A stretch of 64,000 nucleotides of DNA from Episyrphus balteatus (GCF_945859705.1 NC_079137.1:55212552-55276551), one strand, 5' to 3'. Positions 34,896 through 48,350 are shown, numbered from the stretch's first letter. Program-made: numbers and translations. The notes: a model not told the origin generated them from the letters alone.

Positions 34896-36244
34896 AAAAC
34901 TTACACTCAGCCTATAGAAAAGTATCAAATTTTGGAATAAACAACCCCACTGTATTTATATTTTGCTTAATTATTGCATAAAAAGTAGCAAAAGTTCAAT
35001 AATTACTGATAATTACATAGAAACAAAAGAGCTGAGCAACGAACTTGCAAACACATGACGCATTTTTTTTTTTTTTCATTTCTTCTGCTTCTTTTTTTTA
35101 TTCCGTGACATTTGTATTGAGTTTCGAAAGGACAAAAATAAATTCCAAAATAATTATATGTTATAAAAAAAACTCTACTAGCAGTTCTTTAAACCCAATC
35201 GAAGTAAAATACAAGATTATTAATTGGTTTTGAACTCACCTAAAGCCAGCGCAGCAGAACGACACACACAGAACAACTAAGACCGCCTCTATATTTCCAT
35301 TTAATATTCATTTACCCTGATATTGATGTTGATCGCACTTGTTCCCTTTTTTGCAAAACGACGACAAAATAATATACACTTTTGCATCCTTTTAAGTTTT
35401 TTTTTTCCTATTTTTTTGCCTTCAACTATAAGAATTATAATTTAATAATAATTCAGTTTGACTCATCTATAAAAAGAAGATGACTCTTTTCTTCAAAGCT
35501 GAAGAGGGTTTTAAGAAAATGCAAGCATCCCATCTATAGACAAGAGTGTATATAGAAGACTATTGTGTATTATTTCTCTATTTTTGTTGTCATCTCCGCC
35601 TTTTTTGTTTGCTCTATCGAATATGATAAAACATTTCGCTTTTGAAAAGAATATTATTATCTGCTTAACGTTTTGACATATTGGTGCACAAGCAAAGGTA
35701 TAATATCCAATCATCATATTTGAATTGCAAATCGTATTATAAGCACTCAATAGACTCTTCCCACAAAATGTGAATAAAGTAAAAGATAGTTTTTTTTTGT
35801 ATGAGAATACTTTTATAATAGAGGAGTGATTGCAATGTGTACATTTTTATTTTTCGTATTTGCCCTCGGGAGGATTATGATCGCCTTCACATGGGATTAT
35901 AATCAATTGCATTTATTTGTCTAGCTCATATGGAAGGATAGATTGTCTGGTGTGTGTTTGTTGTTTGGTTTTATTTGTTTTTGTGGCATTAAGCTGTCAA
36001 ACGCTTGTGTTTGGTTTGTTTAAGTTTTTCCACAAAAAAGAAAAATACTTAATTAATATTAAATAAACAGTAAAAGACATTGCACAAATCACAACTTCAA
36101 TAATTTTTTTTTTAATTACAATTATCGTTTCTGTTAATTCATGATCAGTCGAAACAATGAAAATTGTTTTCTTAATTTTTAATTTTCATTCTCCACTAAT
36201 TCTTCACGAAAGCAGTTCAAGTTATATAAAATAAGAAATAGGAT
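34896..36244. other. Non-coding DNA
   Basis: AT-rich with scattered less AT-rich stretches. A GTGAGT donor-like site on the minus strand near 35241 has no convincing exon upstream of it. Confidence 0.4.
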
Positions 36245-36785
36245 TTGGTTTGGGGTTAAAACTCTGCCGGGGTCAAAATTCTTTTTTCAAAATTCTGCTC
36301 TTCAAATTTCTGTTTTTAATAACTCTGCAAAAAATTAAAAAATGTTTTGGAAAATGTTAAAAAGCGCGCGGTTTTTAACATGCCCAACCATTTTTTAATT
36401 TTTTTTTCAGAATTTTGTATAATCATCTCGTCGTTGCTTATTTGATTACTTACTCACTTTGTCAATTTTTTTTGTTCATTGTTTGTTTGATAAATCAAAT
36501 AATTAAAAAAAATAAGAAAAGGTTTTGAATGTTAAATAATTGTGAAAAATTATAAGTTATTATCATTATAATTAGTTATTATCAAATAAAAATTAATGTT
36601 CAAACAAATTTATTAAGAAAGGAATATTTTGTATCTTTCTTTTAAGTTTCTAATTAGTTTTCAACGGTTTAAAGATGTGAATTATAAGAAAGTCAATCTA
36701 TGCATTATAAAAAATATTTTCGACAGTTAAACAATAAACAATTAGGAAAGTACTAAAGTTGAATTATGTACATTAATGGATTATG

Positions 36786-36889
36786 CTGACTTTTCACGAG
36801 TTGATTTTGGCTGTGCGGAGAAGCTTTTCGACTCGTGTGAACGTAAGTCGAGTTAAGGAGCTGCTAAAATCGACTCCTGAAAAGTTGAC
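36786..36889. mobile_element. Small palindromic MITE-like element (about 104 bp)
   Basis: The left CTGACTTTTCACGAGTTGAT and the reversed right GTCAACTTTTCAGGAGTCGA form imperfect TIRs, and the interior (TTCGACTCGTGTGAACG and AAGTCGAGTTAAGG) continues the pairing. The TSD is not clear. Confidence 0.45.
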
Positions 36890-37240
36890 ATTAATGAGCA
36901 GAATTTTTTTGTTCAAAAATATGCTGGCAGAATTTTGTAAAACTTAATTTTAAAAGACAAAACAGAAAAAAAGCTTAATTTTGAAAAACAGAATTTTTTT
37001 GCTAAGAAAGCAGAATTTTGAAAAGCAGAACCTTAAAGCCAGAATTTTGTTTATTTTTTTTTTGCAATTTTTCTTTGTTCTATTTTTATTTAAAAAAAAA
37101 AAACTGTTTTAAAAAAGAAAATTTTTGGCGTATACTTTCTACAAAAATTTGGGTTACATACATATATGAGGCAATATTATTAAAATTTAATACTTAATGT
37201 ACAATGTACATAATTACATTTTCAAATCAAATAATAATTG

Positions 37241-38232
37241 AAAGGAGATGGCACATTTTTCTATGGAACTTGGGCCCAGAGTGTTCACTAACGAAATTGG
37301 TATCAAATGAAAGGTGAAGGTAAGCACATTACGTGGGTAAAATATTTTCAAATTCGTTAGTGGGGTTTTGGAGATATTTGAGTTTGAAGTTTCGGATTTC
37401 ACAATCAAGATTTCAGCTAATTTTTCGAACAATTAATCGTAGAATGCGTAATAATGGGTGTACAGAAATAATACTGGTATCAAATGAAAGGTATTTCTCT
37501 TGTCTATAAATCTGTGTCAAAAGTTTTTTTCTTTGTTAAAAAAAATAATACATATTAGGTATTTACTTCTCAAAAGGTGATTTTTTTAAGCGAGGCATTT
37601 GGCACATCGAAATATCAAAATATTGAGTGGTGACATGCACTTTTTTTTGCAATTTTTCGATAGCTTAATGTGTTACCTTTAATTCTATATATAAAATAGT
37701 TCTATAAATCATACAAAAACCTTATAATAAGCAAAATACACAAAAACGCGCTGAAATATGCCTATTAAATAATAAGAATAGAAACTATAGTACAGTCAAT
37801 GGGGAAAAAATCTGGAAAAAGCTATGACGTGAGCTAAGTTTGAATGCAGTATTGAAGAGGGGTTTATCCCAAGTACAAATCTCAGATTGCGTATTGTTTG
37901 GTCTTGTGGGGCGACCGCCATTTTGAAAAACGCATTTGTCTCAATATCTCGAGAAAGACTAGTCGGACAGAAAACTAGAAAGGACTTTTTAGAAAAATGA
38001 TGCCCTAGAAAAAGAAAGATTAATTAATTTCCAATCTAAAAAGTCCTTTCTAGTTTTCTGTCCGACTAGTCTTTCTCGAGATATTGAGACAAATGCGTTT
38101 TTCAAAATGGCGGTCGCCCCACAAGACCAAACAATACGCAATCTGAGATTTGTACTTGGGATACCGTCACCTTTCATTTGATACCAATTTCGTTAGTGAA
38201 CACACTGGGCCCAAAAATGTGCCATCTCCTTT
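37241..38232. mobile_element. TIR element carrying a perfect internal palindrome
   Basis: Ends are inverted: AAAGGAGATGGCACATTTTT at 37241 and its complement ending at 38232. Similarity continues through GGGCCCA, GTTCACTAACGAAATTGG and TATCAAATGAAAGGTGA for about 70-80 bp. The word GGTATCAAATGAAAGGT occurs twice on the plus strand (37298, 37478) and once inverted (38165). No coding region, and no unambiguous TSD. Confidence 0.65.
37866..38162. repeat. 128-bp perfect inverted repeat with 41-nt loop
   Basis: Positions 37866-37993 and 38035-38162 are exact reverse complements by inspection, with no mismatch found. Arms begin ATCCCAAGTACAAATCTCAG and are less AT-rich than the surroundings. Transcription in either direction would give a long, nearly blunt double-stranded hairpin. 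The arms contain GGTCTTGTGGGGCGACCGCC and TCTCGAGAAAGACTAGTCGG blocks. Confidence 0.95.
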
Positions 38233-38640
38233 AATATTTTTGTATTAAATTCAAAGTTCAATATAAGTTCAAGTGACCTCAACTCCAAAAATTAATAAAG
38301 CGTTTCGCCCAGGCACGACAGTGGGCTCATCAGTTAGATCTGTCGTACCCTTACTAAGACGCCTTATTTTGGTCGATGTTTACCGACACTATATAAAACT
38401 CACAGCATGAATATACTGTGAATTATAATATTCTAAGGGAATTTGTTTAAATTCAGACACTTAGAACATGTATGCCCGTGGTCAGGCTTATTTTGAAAAC
38501 AGAATCTTGAAATACAGAATTTTGAAATGCAGTATTTTGACCAATCAGAATTTTTTAACAGTATTTTGTTCATACAGTATTTTGTACATACCTACAGAAT
38601 TTTAAAATACAGTATTTTGACCCCAATCCATATTTTTTCT

Positions 38641-41600
38641 TTTTTTCATATTTTCGGTATTTTCTATTTTACTTCTTGAAAATGAAACAAAACATTAGGT
38701 ACTGAAATACTTTTATTTAATACTTTTGATTGCACTTTTAATACATTTGTATGTTTATATATTAATGTTTTTTTTTTTTGTATTCAAAATAAGGTTTTTA
38801 TTCCAAAAATACTTTAAACTTATAAAAATGTATTTAAAAATTACGTAATAAATCCAAAGGTTGTCTTAAAAACTACGACAGAGTTTTTAACCGTGTATTA
38901 CATATTAATATGCAAAAGCTCGAGAAGCTTAAGTTCTTATAGCATAGGAATAAGTTCTTGAAAATTTTTATAAGTGTATTTAATCCTATGTGGGCTTGAG
39001 GATTAAATATTTAATTCAACAAAGGTCACGAAGTAAGGAATAATTTTTTATAAGTGTTCTAGAAATATTTTAACTTGACCCTAAAAGTGTAAAATTTTTC
39101 ATTTTGTTGTTTCCTAAAAGATATAATCGTTTGAAGACACATTATTTTTTTTTTTTCATTAATTTTTATTAAATGAGATTCTTTAACATTTTTATTTTGT
39201 TGTTCATTTTGACTACATAGCATTCTTAGGAGGTTAAAAAACACATAAAACAGTTTATTGATTGCAAAAACATTGCTCCACATCGTCTTAATTACATTTT
39301 TTTTGCATATTTACCCATTAAAATATATGAACACAGCAGGAAACTGGTGTAAGTGTCTGGCGAGTGCCCAAGGCCGTATAATACCATAATTGCATTTCTC
39401 TGTGTGGACTAGACCAATTTGAAGTAATTTATACATCAGGCTTAAAATAATGCCGACTTGCAAACATTATCTAGTAAAACATAGGAACGCTTTCGTTTCT
39501 ATCCAAATGATATGCCCTGAAAGCCTATATCAAATACTGCAACTGCAACGAAGGACGATGGAAGAAGGCACACATAATTCAGGACAGGACACGATGGATG
39601 ACATTGCTTTTGTTGACATGACTCTATTAAAAGCCCATTATTTAGTGAAAAATTCACTTGTAGCAATGATTAATCATTTCGCACCATTTCCTTGCTCCTC
39701 CCGCCGCCGTGCCGCCGAAGAACCCACATTTTTTTTTTTTTATAGACGCACAAGACTATGCACCAGAGACAACACACAATATCTATACTATCAAGCGTGT
39801 AGACGCTTCACTTGCACTCTCTTGTTGTAATTTACTGTAGCTGCAGGCCTAACGACTACAATTATTTACCATCAGCTGCGCCTGCGCAGTAACATTATTC
39901 CTGCTAATGCCGCAGAACTAAACATATAGCCCCCTGCATCGGGATGGTTTTCCACTCACACTCAAGTATCAGGTGTTAGAGGTGATAATGAATGTTGGTC
40001 ATTTAAGTGATTTCAATAAGAATTTCAATGTTTAAGTTGAAGTTGAAGACGATCCTGGATGCCATGGCCATCATGGATCGGTGATGGAGGGACTTCCATC
40101 TCTCGGCGATCTTGCCAGCGAGGCCTCCTCCGATTCATGGAGCTTGTGTAAATGCTATGTCTCTCTAAACTGGTATGTAAGAAGTGATTGGTGGCAAAAT
40201 AGCAATTGGAAAATAATTGCGGCACCTTCTTGAATTCCTTTACTGTCTCGGACTCCTATAACGCTTCTATAAGACAGTTAAGGGAGACACACATTGTATA
40301 AGCATTCTATAACCATCCTTTTAGATAAATTACATAAGATGACAAACGGAAGCAATTTGCCGTATATCAATTTGATTTTTGATGCGCGATAGCTAGAAGA
40401 TTTGTCCAACTTAGGGACTTTTAAAACACTTATCATCGGTGTAAGCCTTCTGAGTAGCAATTTAACACCATCATCCGCATGTTGGTGTTACGCGCGCTCG
40501 CTCTGGCCCCTATATAAGAGCCATCAGATGGTAGTTAGAAAAAAAAAGAGTTGTAATTATTCTGTTAGATGGGTAGAGTGGAATTGCTTCTGCGCATTTT
40601 TGTTGTTGTTGTTGTTGGATTAGAATTTGATTGTATCCATTAGGCGAAATGCTGTAGTCTTGACTTTGGCGGGAGTCGGTATAGGGAAAAAGAATAATGT
40701 ATGTTTGTAGAACGAAATGCTTTTATGGCGTTTACACTCATATAGCGGGACCTAGGGGTACATAAATTATAAAAGCGATGAAGGTTGTTTCTAAGGAATT
40801 TCTTTCCCCCTGGTAAAAGAGGTGTTACATAAAGTGTTTGAGATAATTGTGTTTGAAAACTAGTTGTTATTAGATTAGGTCTTTCAAATTACAACAACTG
40901 TCTGTTTTGGAATTAAATTATCTTATACCTACTATGGCATTTGACAGATAGGATTTATATTTAGACAGGTTTAAAATGCTGTAATCATTTAGTGTTTAGT
41001 GGTTTCTGGAAAATTAATGGAAGTGACGGTAAGATATACCATATATACATTAGACTGATTCAAAAAAAAAATTTCTTTTTGTTTGTTCAAAGCATTGTTG
41101 AAAATATTGTTGGAAATGACGAAAAAAAAAAATACTGTAAAAGTTTCAGCCCTTAATGTTAACATTTAGTACCGCCGCATCGCAAATTTCTATTTCCCAT
41201 ACGATTTGTATGGGAAAGATTGTGTATTTGTGTTTAGAATTTTTTGTCTTTTTAATGGTTCATCAAAAAGGCTAGATTTAATCATTTTCTTGTATAAAAT
41301 TGAACGCTCTACGCAGTTCTAGGGAAAAATTGGAAAGTTTTCACTCATCACTTACTGTTCATTGTCCTGTAAATTTTTCCTGATTCCAAGAGCAGTATTT
41401 TTTCTCTTTTAATTTATGTATTTATTGCTTGTGTTAAAAATTATTTTCTGTTGTTTTTTCTTGATTTTTAATTAATTTGGATTTTTTTAATTTGACTTTG
41501 ACACAATACTCGATGATATTTTTTCATTAGCATTTTCGTTGTCGACTTTAGAGACTTGAACATTTTTCGTTTCTCTTCAGCTGGGTTCTAGGCTTTATGA

Positions 41601-44600
41601 GAAATGTATAATGTATTATGAAAAATGTATTCTCTAAAGATACAAATTTAACCTGCACCCAGAACAGGATAAGTCTTTAGCAGCTGAAATTTTGTCTTTT
41701 CACCTCTATAGTGTCCATATCCTTGGCTAAATATTTAACTCAATTCACCTCAAATAATTAATTTTTATTAAATATCAATGTAAAATAAATTGCAATTTTC
41801 TTGCATTCTCGTTTCTTGTTTATATTCATTTACTGTGTTACCACAAGCAAGTCAGTAATCTAAATTTGACCAAACAAATTATTTAGCATACAACTATAAT
41901 ACTCCAGTCAAAGCGTCGGAAAGAAGGGCCTAACCTTGCGCACAGAGGCACTGTCAGTTTTTATTTCATATATCGATAGGGGTATATTTAAAAGGCTTAA
42001 ATCCAATTTCTCACCACCTGATCATTCTTTTTAGCGGAGTTATTCACAAAAATGCATTTTTTGGGATATTTTACTTGTAAGCTAATATCTTTGCTCCAGA
42101 TTATCTTAGACCAAAAAATAAACATACATTCTCTTGCTTATAATATTTTCTATCGTTGTATGTAATTTCGTTGTATTTGAGTGAGTAAATACAAAATGGC
42201 AGCCATTCAAAGTCAAATTCTTGTTGTTAAAAAACACATTTCGAAAAAAGTTTATATCATGATTAACATTTTTCTAACTTGTTTTGTAGCCCTATTCATG
42301 TCCCTTTCAGAACCTTTCAGAATACAAAAACTTAAATAATATGGAAAAATTACCTCATAAGAAAGTCGGATTTCTTAAGAAAAAAATTTTTTTCTCGGTT
42401 ATTTATGGGATATTCGCAACAATGTTATACCTTTTTGAAAAGAGAATAGAACACTCCAACTTTTAAGGTAACTTGCCGAAACATCGTAGTGTATTTTTTT
42501 TTACACTACGGTTCATTGAATTAGAGCCATGTAAAAATTTTTAGTACTTAGCCTGGCAAAAAAGTAATTTTTGCTTTAAAACTGATGCAGCTGAGTTAAA
42601 ATTTTTGAAAATATATGTATATATACTGTCACCACCTACCCTATCTACCGTTTTCGTTTCGACGTTTACTTTTGGGACACCCTGTATAGGTAGATTCTAT
42701 TAAATTTATCTACCTATATCGGCTCTCTATAAAGCATACCGTTTGAATTTTTTTTTTTTTTATAACATCTCCTTTTACCCCGATTAACCCTATTTAAAAA
42801 TCCTTTATTAGTATTCACCTTCAAGTTATAACCTTTCAAATAAGCTATAACAGATTTTTGTATTTCTAATATTTTATTTTTAATTTTTAATTGCACTCTA
42901 TACGACACTGGTAAATAGATCAGGCGTAACGCGAGAATGCGTCACTTTTTCGTTTTCCTTTTAGGTATTTAAATCTAAAACAAATTTTTTGTTTTTGAAT
43001 AACGTTCTTAAATTTAACTTAATTTTAACTACCTATATAAATTTGAATTCCTTTAATAAAGATTCAACAACTATTATTTTTTATTTCCCAGTAGGTGCAC
43101 ATAAGTTCGTTAATTAAAATCGTTTGAGTTTTCCTATTTTGGTCAAATGGTAAGCAGTAGTTTTGGTCCTATATTCTTTAATTTTTTCTCTAAGGATTCA
43201 GAAAAAAAACTCTTGATAACAGTTTTTAAGCAAATTCCTGCAGTAGTTTGAACAACAGCTAGCAATAGCGACAGACAGAAAGACAGAGCTGTGAAATCAA
43301 CTTTTTTGGCATTTTCTATCATCCTAATGTCATGTGTGATTGTTATCTCGAGTTTTACTTTTTTTTAGAATTCTTAACTCCTCCTTAAAAAATATGAACC
43401 TAGATCGCAAGTAAAAAGATGTTTGTAATAATAGGTTATGTTATTAGTTACAAAAAAGATTTTCACTTTTTTTCTACAAGAATCTCTTCAGAAGATTTTT
43501 TCAAAAATAATAATTGTTAAATTTCGATAAAATTTTTTGTACATTACTCAGAAAGCGGTTGATCAAAAAATTTGAATTTACATCAAAAGTACTGAATTCT
43601 AATTATGAATCTGGGTAAGGTATTAAAGTTTATTTATTAATTAAATAATATCGAAAACAAAATTGAAAACAAATAAATCAAATAACTTGCAATTATTTAA
43701 GTTTGAGTAAAAGTTTATACAAGCAAAAAAAAAATCACTTTCTTTAAATTTTATTGCTGCAACAATGCACACAGATATGCTGGATTGATTTTAATTGCAT
43801 TGCGTTTCCCTTGAAATATTTTGTTTTTTTTAACTCCTACTCCATCATCACTATAATAATATTGCATGATGACCTCGCCATAGACTAGTGATTTTCGTGA
43901 CTATGGAAGCTGTGTAACGGTTATTAAAGTTAGTCATTTACACTTTTATAAAGCTGTGATAATAATTATTATTTATGGATAACTTAAAAGTTGATTTAAA
44001 TTAAAATTAAAAACAATGAATGAATTATTATAGGTTTTAGTCTCACATGAATTAATAGAGTTTGATGTTTGGTATTTACAAGAGAAGATGTAATTGATGT
44101 ATCAAATAATTGTTGTTAGTGCAGTCATTTTACTATGAAGTTGAGAGTTTCTAAGTTATGCTACAAAAAATACCTTAAGGCAAGTCTAACTTTGAGAAGC
44201 ATTGAAAGTGTTAAAAGATGTAAATTTAGGGAAAAAAAGTTAGGCCTCCAGAAAAAAATAAATTAAATAAATTTAAAGCAGGGTTAAAAAAAAACTTAAT
44301 AATTTTGACACATTCCAAAATGCATTATAAAAACTTATAAAAACTCAATCTTTTAATCTTTACATGACATGCAATCAAGTTCAAATTAAAACAATTCAAA
44401 AGGCCTGAAATTAGAGCCTTAAATCAGTTTCAAGACACGAAGTTGATATTAAAGCTTGATTTTCATTATGCCTGTCAGTTTACTAAAAAAAAATTCCATT
44501 CAAATCGCTTGAGTGCGTTCCTCGAGGGGGCTTAGTTTTAATACCTAATACCACAATTTAAATTTATTTTCCATTTTCATTCCCTTCTCGTTGTCTTAAA

Positions 44601-45789
44601 TTACTCTTGGACGCATGCGCGTTCAATGTTTATGTGTTGTTTACCAGTTACCACCCAAGAGAATCGGCCCAATGTAAATGTTTCCGCGTGCCGCTTTACC
44701 ACCCGTAATGCGTATCGTTTTTCCGCATTTAATTATCTTCCAACACCAACTTATACCAATCAATTAAATAGCAACAGCATTATATATAATTTTAGCCGTC
44801 TTTAGACCGTCAAAGAAGTTATAACTATTTTTTTTTTTGTTAAGTATTATTTTTTTTAAGTATTCAGAAGGCATAACTTAAAGACTTCTCAGGAAGTGCA
44901 ATGCCTTTGGTAAATGAAAAAAAAAAAAAAAAATACAAACAAAATGCGGTTACCGGTTACTTAATATATTTATTTTAAACATTTTTTTTTTTCAATTATT
45001 TAACTTGGTTTATTGTTACGTGATAGGCAGAAATATATGGCGCGTTAATTTATTCATAATTTTCATTTTTAGCTATTGTGCAGTTAGTTTTAAATTGAAT
45101 TTGGGATTCAACTGTTCTTTAAAGAATAATTATTATTTTTATTTTAGCTTATTACTTATGCTTATGGTTTATGAACGTTACTTCCATATGATAAAATTTG
45201 GTGTTTCATACATCAAAGAAAATAAAGCCGGTATTTATTTGAGTTAAAAGATTAAATTGTTTGAATAATTTAGGTTTAGTTAAGTTATTTAGTTCTTAAA
45301 ATAATTGCTTATTGGAGAGTTTGAATTTATGAATTATTTGCATTCCATCGAACTATAGACAGGGTTGCAATAAATCATTGTTTTAAAACAAAATATTTAC
45401 TGCAAATTAAAAAAAAATTTGCATTAAAAAAAAATGTTTATTGCAATTGAAAAATAATTGGATTGAAAATAATTTTTTTTTTTCAAATATTTTACATTTC
45501 AGCTATGAATAGAACTTAAAAAGAAATTCCTTTTGTAATATCACTTGGTGGATTTGGAAGAATTTGTTTTAAAAATGCATTTTTTTGCTAAGAGGTACCC
45601 TTTGCAACTTTTTGGAAAATCTGAAAAAAATAAATTTGTAATTTTTTTTTACCTACCTAAATGCATTGGCTTGTTCACTGTGATTTCATATCAATAAACC
45701 AAAACTTGTTTCGAAACTTTGGTATCTTTATCTGTTTATTTCCGAGAAAGAAAATTTAAAAAAATATAAAATTTTTTTTTTAAGCTTAA
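38641..45789. other. Long stretch without a supported gene
   Basis: An island at 39.4-40.6 kb is less AT-rich and has short open frames on both strands without recognisable domains. The word GGGACACCCTGTATA at 42674-42688 resembles an insect Tc1/mariner terminus next to TA, but the partner end was not found. A diverged family A-like block (ACAGACAGAAAGACAGAG and flanks) lies near 43270. A T/A-rich spacer makes up the rest; a GCATGCGC word occurs at 44613. Confidence 0.4.
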
Positions 45790-46456
45790 AAAGTTTTATT
45801 TTACATTTTACAATTCAAAATGATAAGAAATACCTGTCTGTTATTAAAATTGTTTTATGCGTTGATGAAATAATATACGAACCTAAGAAAAACTGAAAAT
45901 GCAGTTTTGTTAGAATCAATAAGATTATTACTCAAGTAGCACAAAAGTCTAAAATACACCAAAATATTTGGTGTATTTTTTGCACTTTCGTGATATACAT
46001 TTTTATTATAAAAAATACACCATTTGCTCGTATATAATAAAAACCGGTGTTTAAAAAAATATACCGATTTTTGGTGTATAAATGGCGCTAGTGGTATATT
46101 AAATGATCTGGTTTTTGGTTAAAATTATCCCTTTGAAATTTAAATATACACAGTAAATCTATGGATAAAATACACCATTTAAATTATTCTGATTTAAAAT
46201 TTGAGCCAAAGCTTATTTTTTACCTCAAACAGTTTGATTAATTCTAATTCACACCATTTCTTATGAAATAAATGAAAATGAATTTTTATTCACTTTCATA
46301 ATATTGCCATAAGAAACTAATGGTTAAATATGAATTTGTTTGCCAAATTTTAAAGCGAAACACATTCTGTCTACTAATTTTAGGTACTACCCCCTCTAAA
46401 AATCGAGCGCCTCAAAAATGTCAGTGAATTAATGATTTTTTTTTTTTCGATTTTAA

Positions 46457-46929
46457 GGGAGCGGGTCATAATTCTGCTTGTCAAAATTCTGTACGACAAA
46501 ATTCTGTGGGGTCAAAATACTGTAATACCATAATTCTGTACGTCATTATACTGTAAATACAAAATTCTGTACGTCAAAATACTGTATCAACAAAATACTG
46601 ACATGCAAAATTCTGTTTTGTAAAATTCTGTACGGCAAAATACTGTATATCAAAATTCTGTAAAAATGCTGTAAAAAAATATCGTTTTGATAATGTAAAA
46701 AAGTGCGCGCGCACTTTTTTACATTATGAAAGCGATATTTTTTTACAGCATTTTTACAGAATTTTGATTTACAGAATTTTGATGTACAGAATTTTGAAAT
46801 ACAGTATTTTGACCAACCAGAATTTTGCTATACAGAATTTTGACTTTCAGAATTTTGTTCCTACAGCATTTTGCATATACAGAATTTTGACATACAGTAT
46901 TTTGGCATACAGTATTTTGACCCCAACCC
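46457..46929. mobile_element. Mutator-like foldback element, family E (473 bp)
   Basis: A perfect 9-bp TSD, CGATTTTAA, lies at 46448-46456 and 46930-46938. TIRs start GGGAGCGGGTCATAATTCTG and, reversed, GGGTTGGGGTCAAAATACTG. Both arms consist of spaced (A)CAG(A/T)ATTTTG words and meet at a 38-bp perfect palindrome (46690-46727) centred on GTGCGCGCGCAC. 9-bp TSDs and GG-rich TIRs are typical of Mutator-like elements; no transposase is present, so the assignment is inferred. Short open frames in it only reflect the repeat. Confidence 0.8.
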
Positions 46930-47064
46930 CGATTTTAAAAATCATTTTTTCAAAAATTATAATTTTTTTGTTGTTTTTACATTTTTTTAGAAGAGTTCTT
47001 TATAATATAATATACCGAATCGAAGAACTAAGAATGCGGGATAATTAGGTCGATAAATATACTA

Positions 47065-47778
47065 CACCGAAAAAAAAAACCAATATCAATTTAACATTTT
47101 TTAAATATCAGCCAAAAATGCTCTATAAAATGTGTTTTATGATATTTAAAATGTTAAAACAACATTTTTATTATCAGGATGATATTTAAATGTCACATTT
47201 TGGAAATTTTTTTTGATATTTTATTATCATTTTTTCATATCAATTTCTCATTCCAAATTATTGAAAAATATTAAAGGCGCTTTGTGTTTTTTCGAAGTAA
47301 AATGTATGATTTACTGAGAAAATTTGATCGGCACTACGATTTTACTTCACATAGTTTGGGAGAAAATAACAAAACAATTATATCACCTATAATAGGAAAA
47401 ATACTATCACCATTATTTTGTAAAGAATATTCCCTTTCAGTAATGTTTTGAAAAAAGAAAGAAAATTCTTAAAATAATAAAAATAATAAAAATGAAAAGG
47501 AAAGAAATAGGTTTCATTATAATAAACTAAAACGTAAAATCTAGTCAACATTGATATTTTAATTGTCAAAGTGAAATTTTCACTATCCACTTTAACTTAA
47601 AAAAATGTCAAAATGATATTTTAATTGTCAAAGTGAAATTTTCACTGTCCCACCTGAAATTAAAAAATGTCAAAATGATATGATAAAATATCAAAATTGA
47701 TATTTTAATTGTTGGACGACTTTTGTCACTGAAAAATGTTAATTTGATAGCTGTTATTATCAAATTTTTTTTTCGGTG
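47065..47778. mobile_element. TA-target element with CACCGAAAA termini (714 bp)
   Basis: CACCGAAAAAAAAA at the left and its complement at the right, with TA on both sides (47063-47064, 47779-47780). Subterminal ATCAATTTAACATTTT-type sequence is also inverted. The interior has three tandem copies of TGATATTTTAATTGTCAAAG ending in TTTTCACT (about 47553, 47616, 47698). It is nested in the element at 45931. Confidence 0.78.
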
Positions 47779-48350
47779 TATTATAGTAAAATAATTAATC
47801 GCTGTCTTCTTTTTTTAAATGGCGGCCATTGAAAAATATGTCGTCTCCCACTTTTGCATTCTAGTGAATTTTTTGTCCACAGGGTGTACTTCGTACACCA
47901 AAGAGAGTGTACAAAATATACCGTTTTGGTTGATTTCAGAATCGAATAATTTTATTCACCATTAATGGTATATTATAAAAACAACTGAAAATAGGAGTAT
48001 TTTTTGCACTGAATCTTAAAAAAATGTTTAAATTTTTTACAGAAAAGACAGTGGTATAATTTTTATACCAATGATTTTGAGAAATACACCATATTTTTTC
48101 AATTTCCTCAATTTTACACCAAAATTAATGAATTTACACCAATTTATACACCAGTGTTCTACTTGAGTACTTACACCAAATTTAATCGAAATCGTTAAAG
48201 GTGTTGATTTTGATTAAATTCTCGATTTTTTTTTTAATACACGTAACCAAAACTTGCCCTATAGAGCAAGTAATAATGTTTGGATGCAGATAACTCAGCC
48301 ACCAAAAATCAAGGAAAGTTTTGGTTTTCAGCTATGAATAGAGTTTAAAG

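Larger units (their letters stand above)
36250..38640. mobile_element. Family E composite, interrupted by younger palindromic elements
   Basis: The left side carries GGTTTGGGGTTAAAACTCTG and GGGTCAAAATTC words, a GCGCGCGG centre-like block at 36364, and CAGAATTTTG words at 36900-37050. The right side (38500-38640) is a CAGTATTTTGACC array ending TTTTGACCCCAATCC. This is the same architecture as the intact copy at 46457-46929, split by the elements at 36786 and 37241. No TSD was found. Confidence 0.5.
45931..48167. mobile_element. TA-target TIR element nested in family A
   Basis: TIRs CTCAAGTAGCAC (left) and, reversed, CTCAAGTAGAAC (right) are flanked by TA (45929-45930 and 48168-48169). The pre-insertion site is recognisable by comparison with the copy at 8768. 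The interior repeats 'ttGGTGTAttttt'-type words. About 1 kb is its own sequence; the rest consists of two further insertions. TA targeting suggests the Tc1/mariner group; no transposase is present. Confidence 0.78.
45790..48272 (+). mobile_element. Family A copy interrupted by a 2.2-kb nested insertion
   Basis: The left part (to 45930) matches 8990-9116, including GTTTTGTTAGAATCAATAAG. The right part (48168-48272) resumes with ACACCAAATTTAATCGAAAT and ends with the hairpin ACTTGCCCTATAGAGCAAGT (48253-48272). Removing 45931-48167 and one TA restores the order seen at 9090-9150. Confidence 0.75.

Noticed and set aside
42640..42690. Complete mariner element ending CAGGGTGTCCC
   Set aside because: Only one terminus next to TA was found; no partner TIR upstream.
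46764..47048. Plus-strand frame rich in YRILxYSIL repeats
   Set aside because: It is translation of the CAG(A/T)ATTTTG word array of the foldback element and crosses its TIR and TSD.
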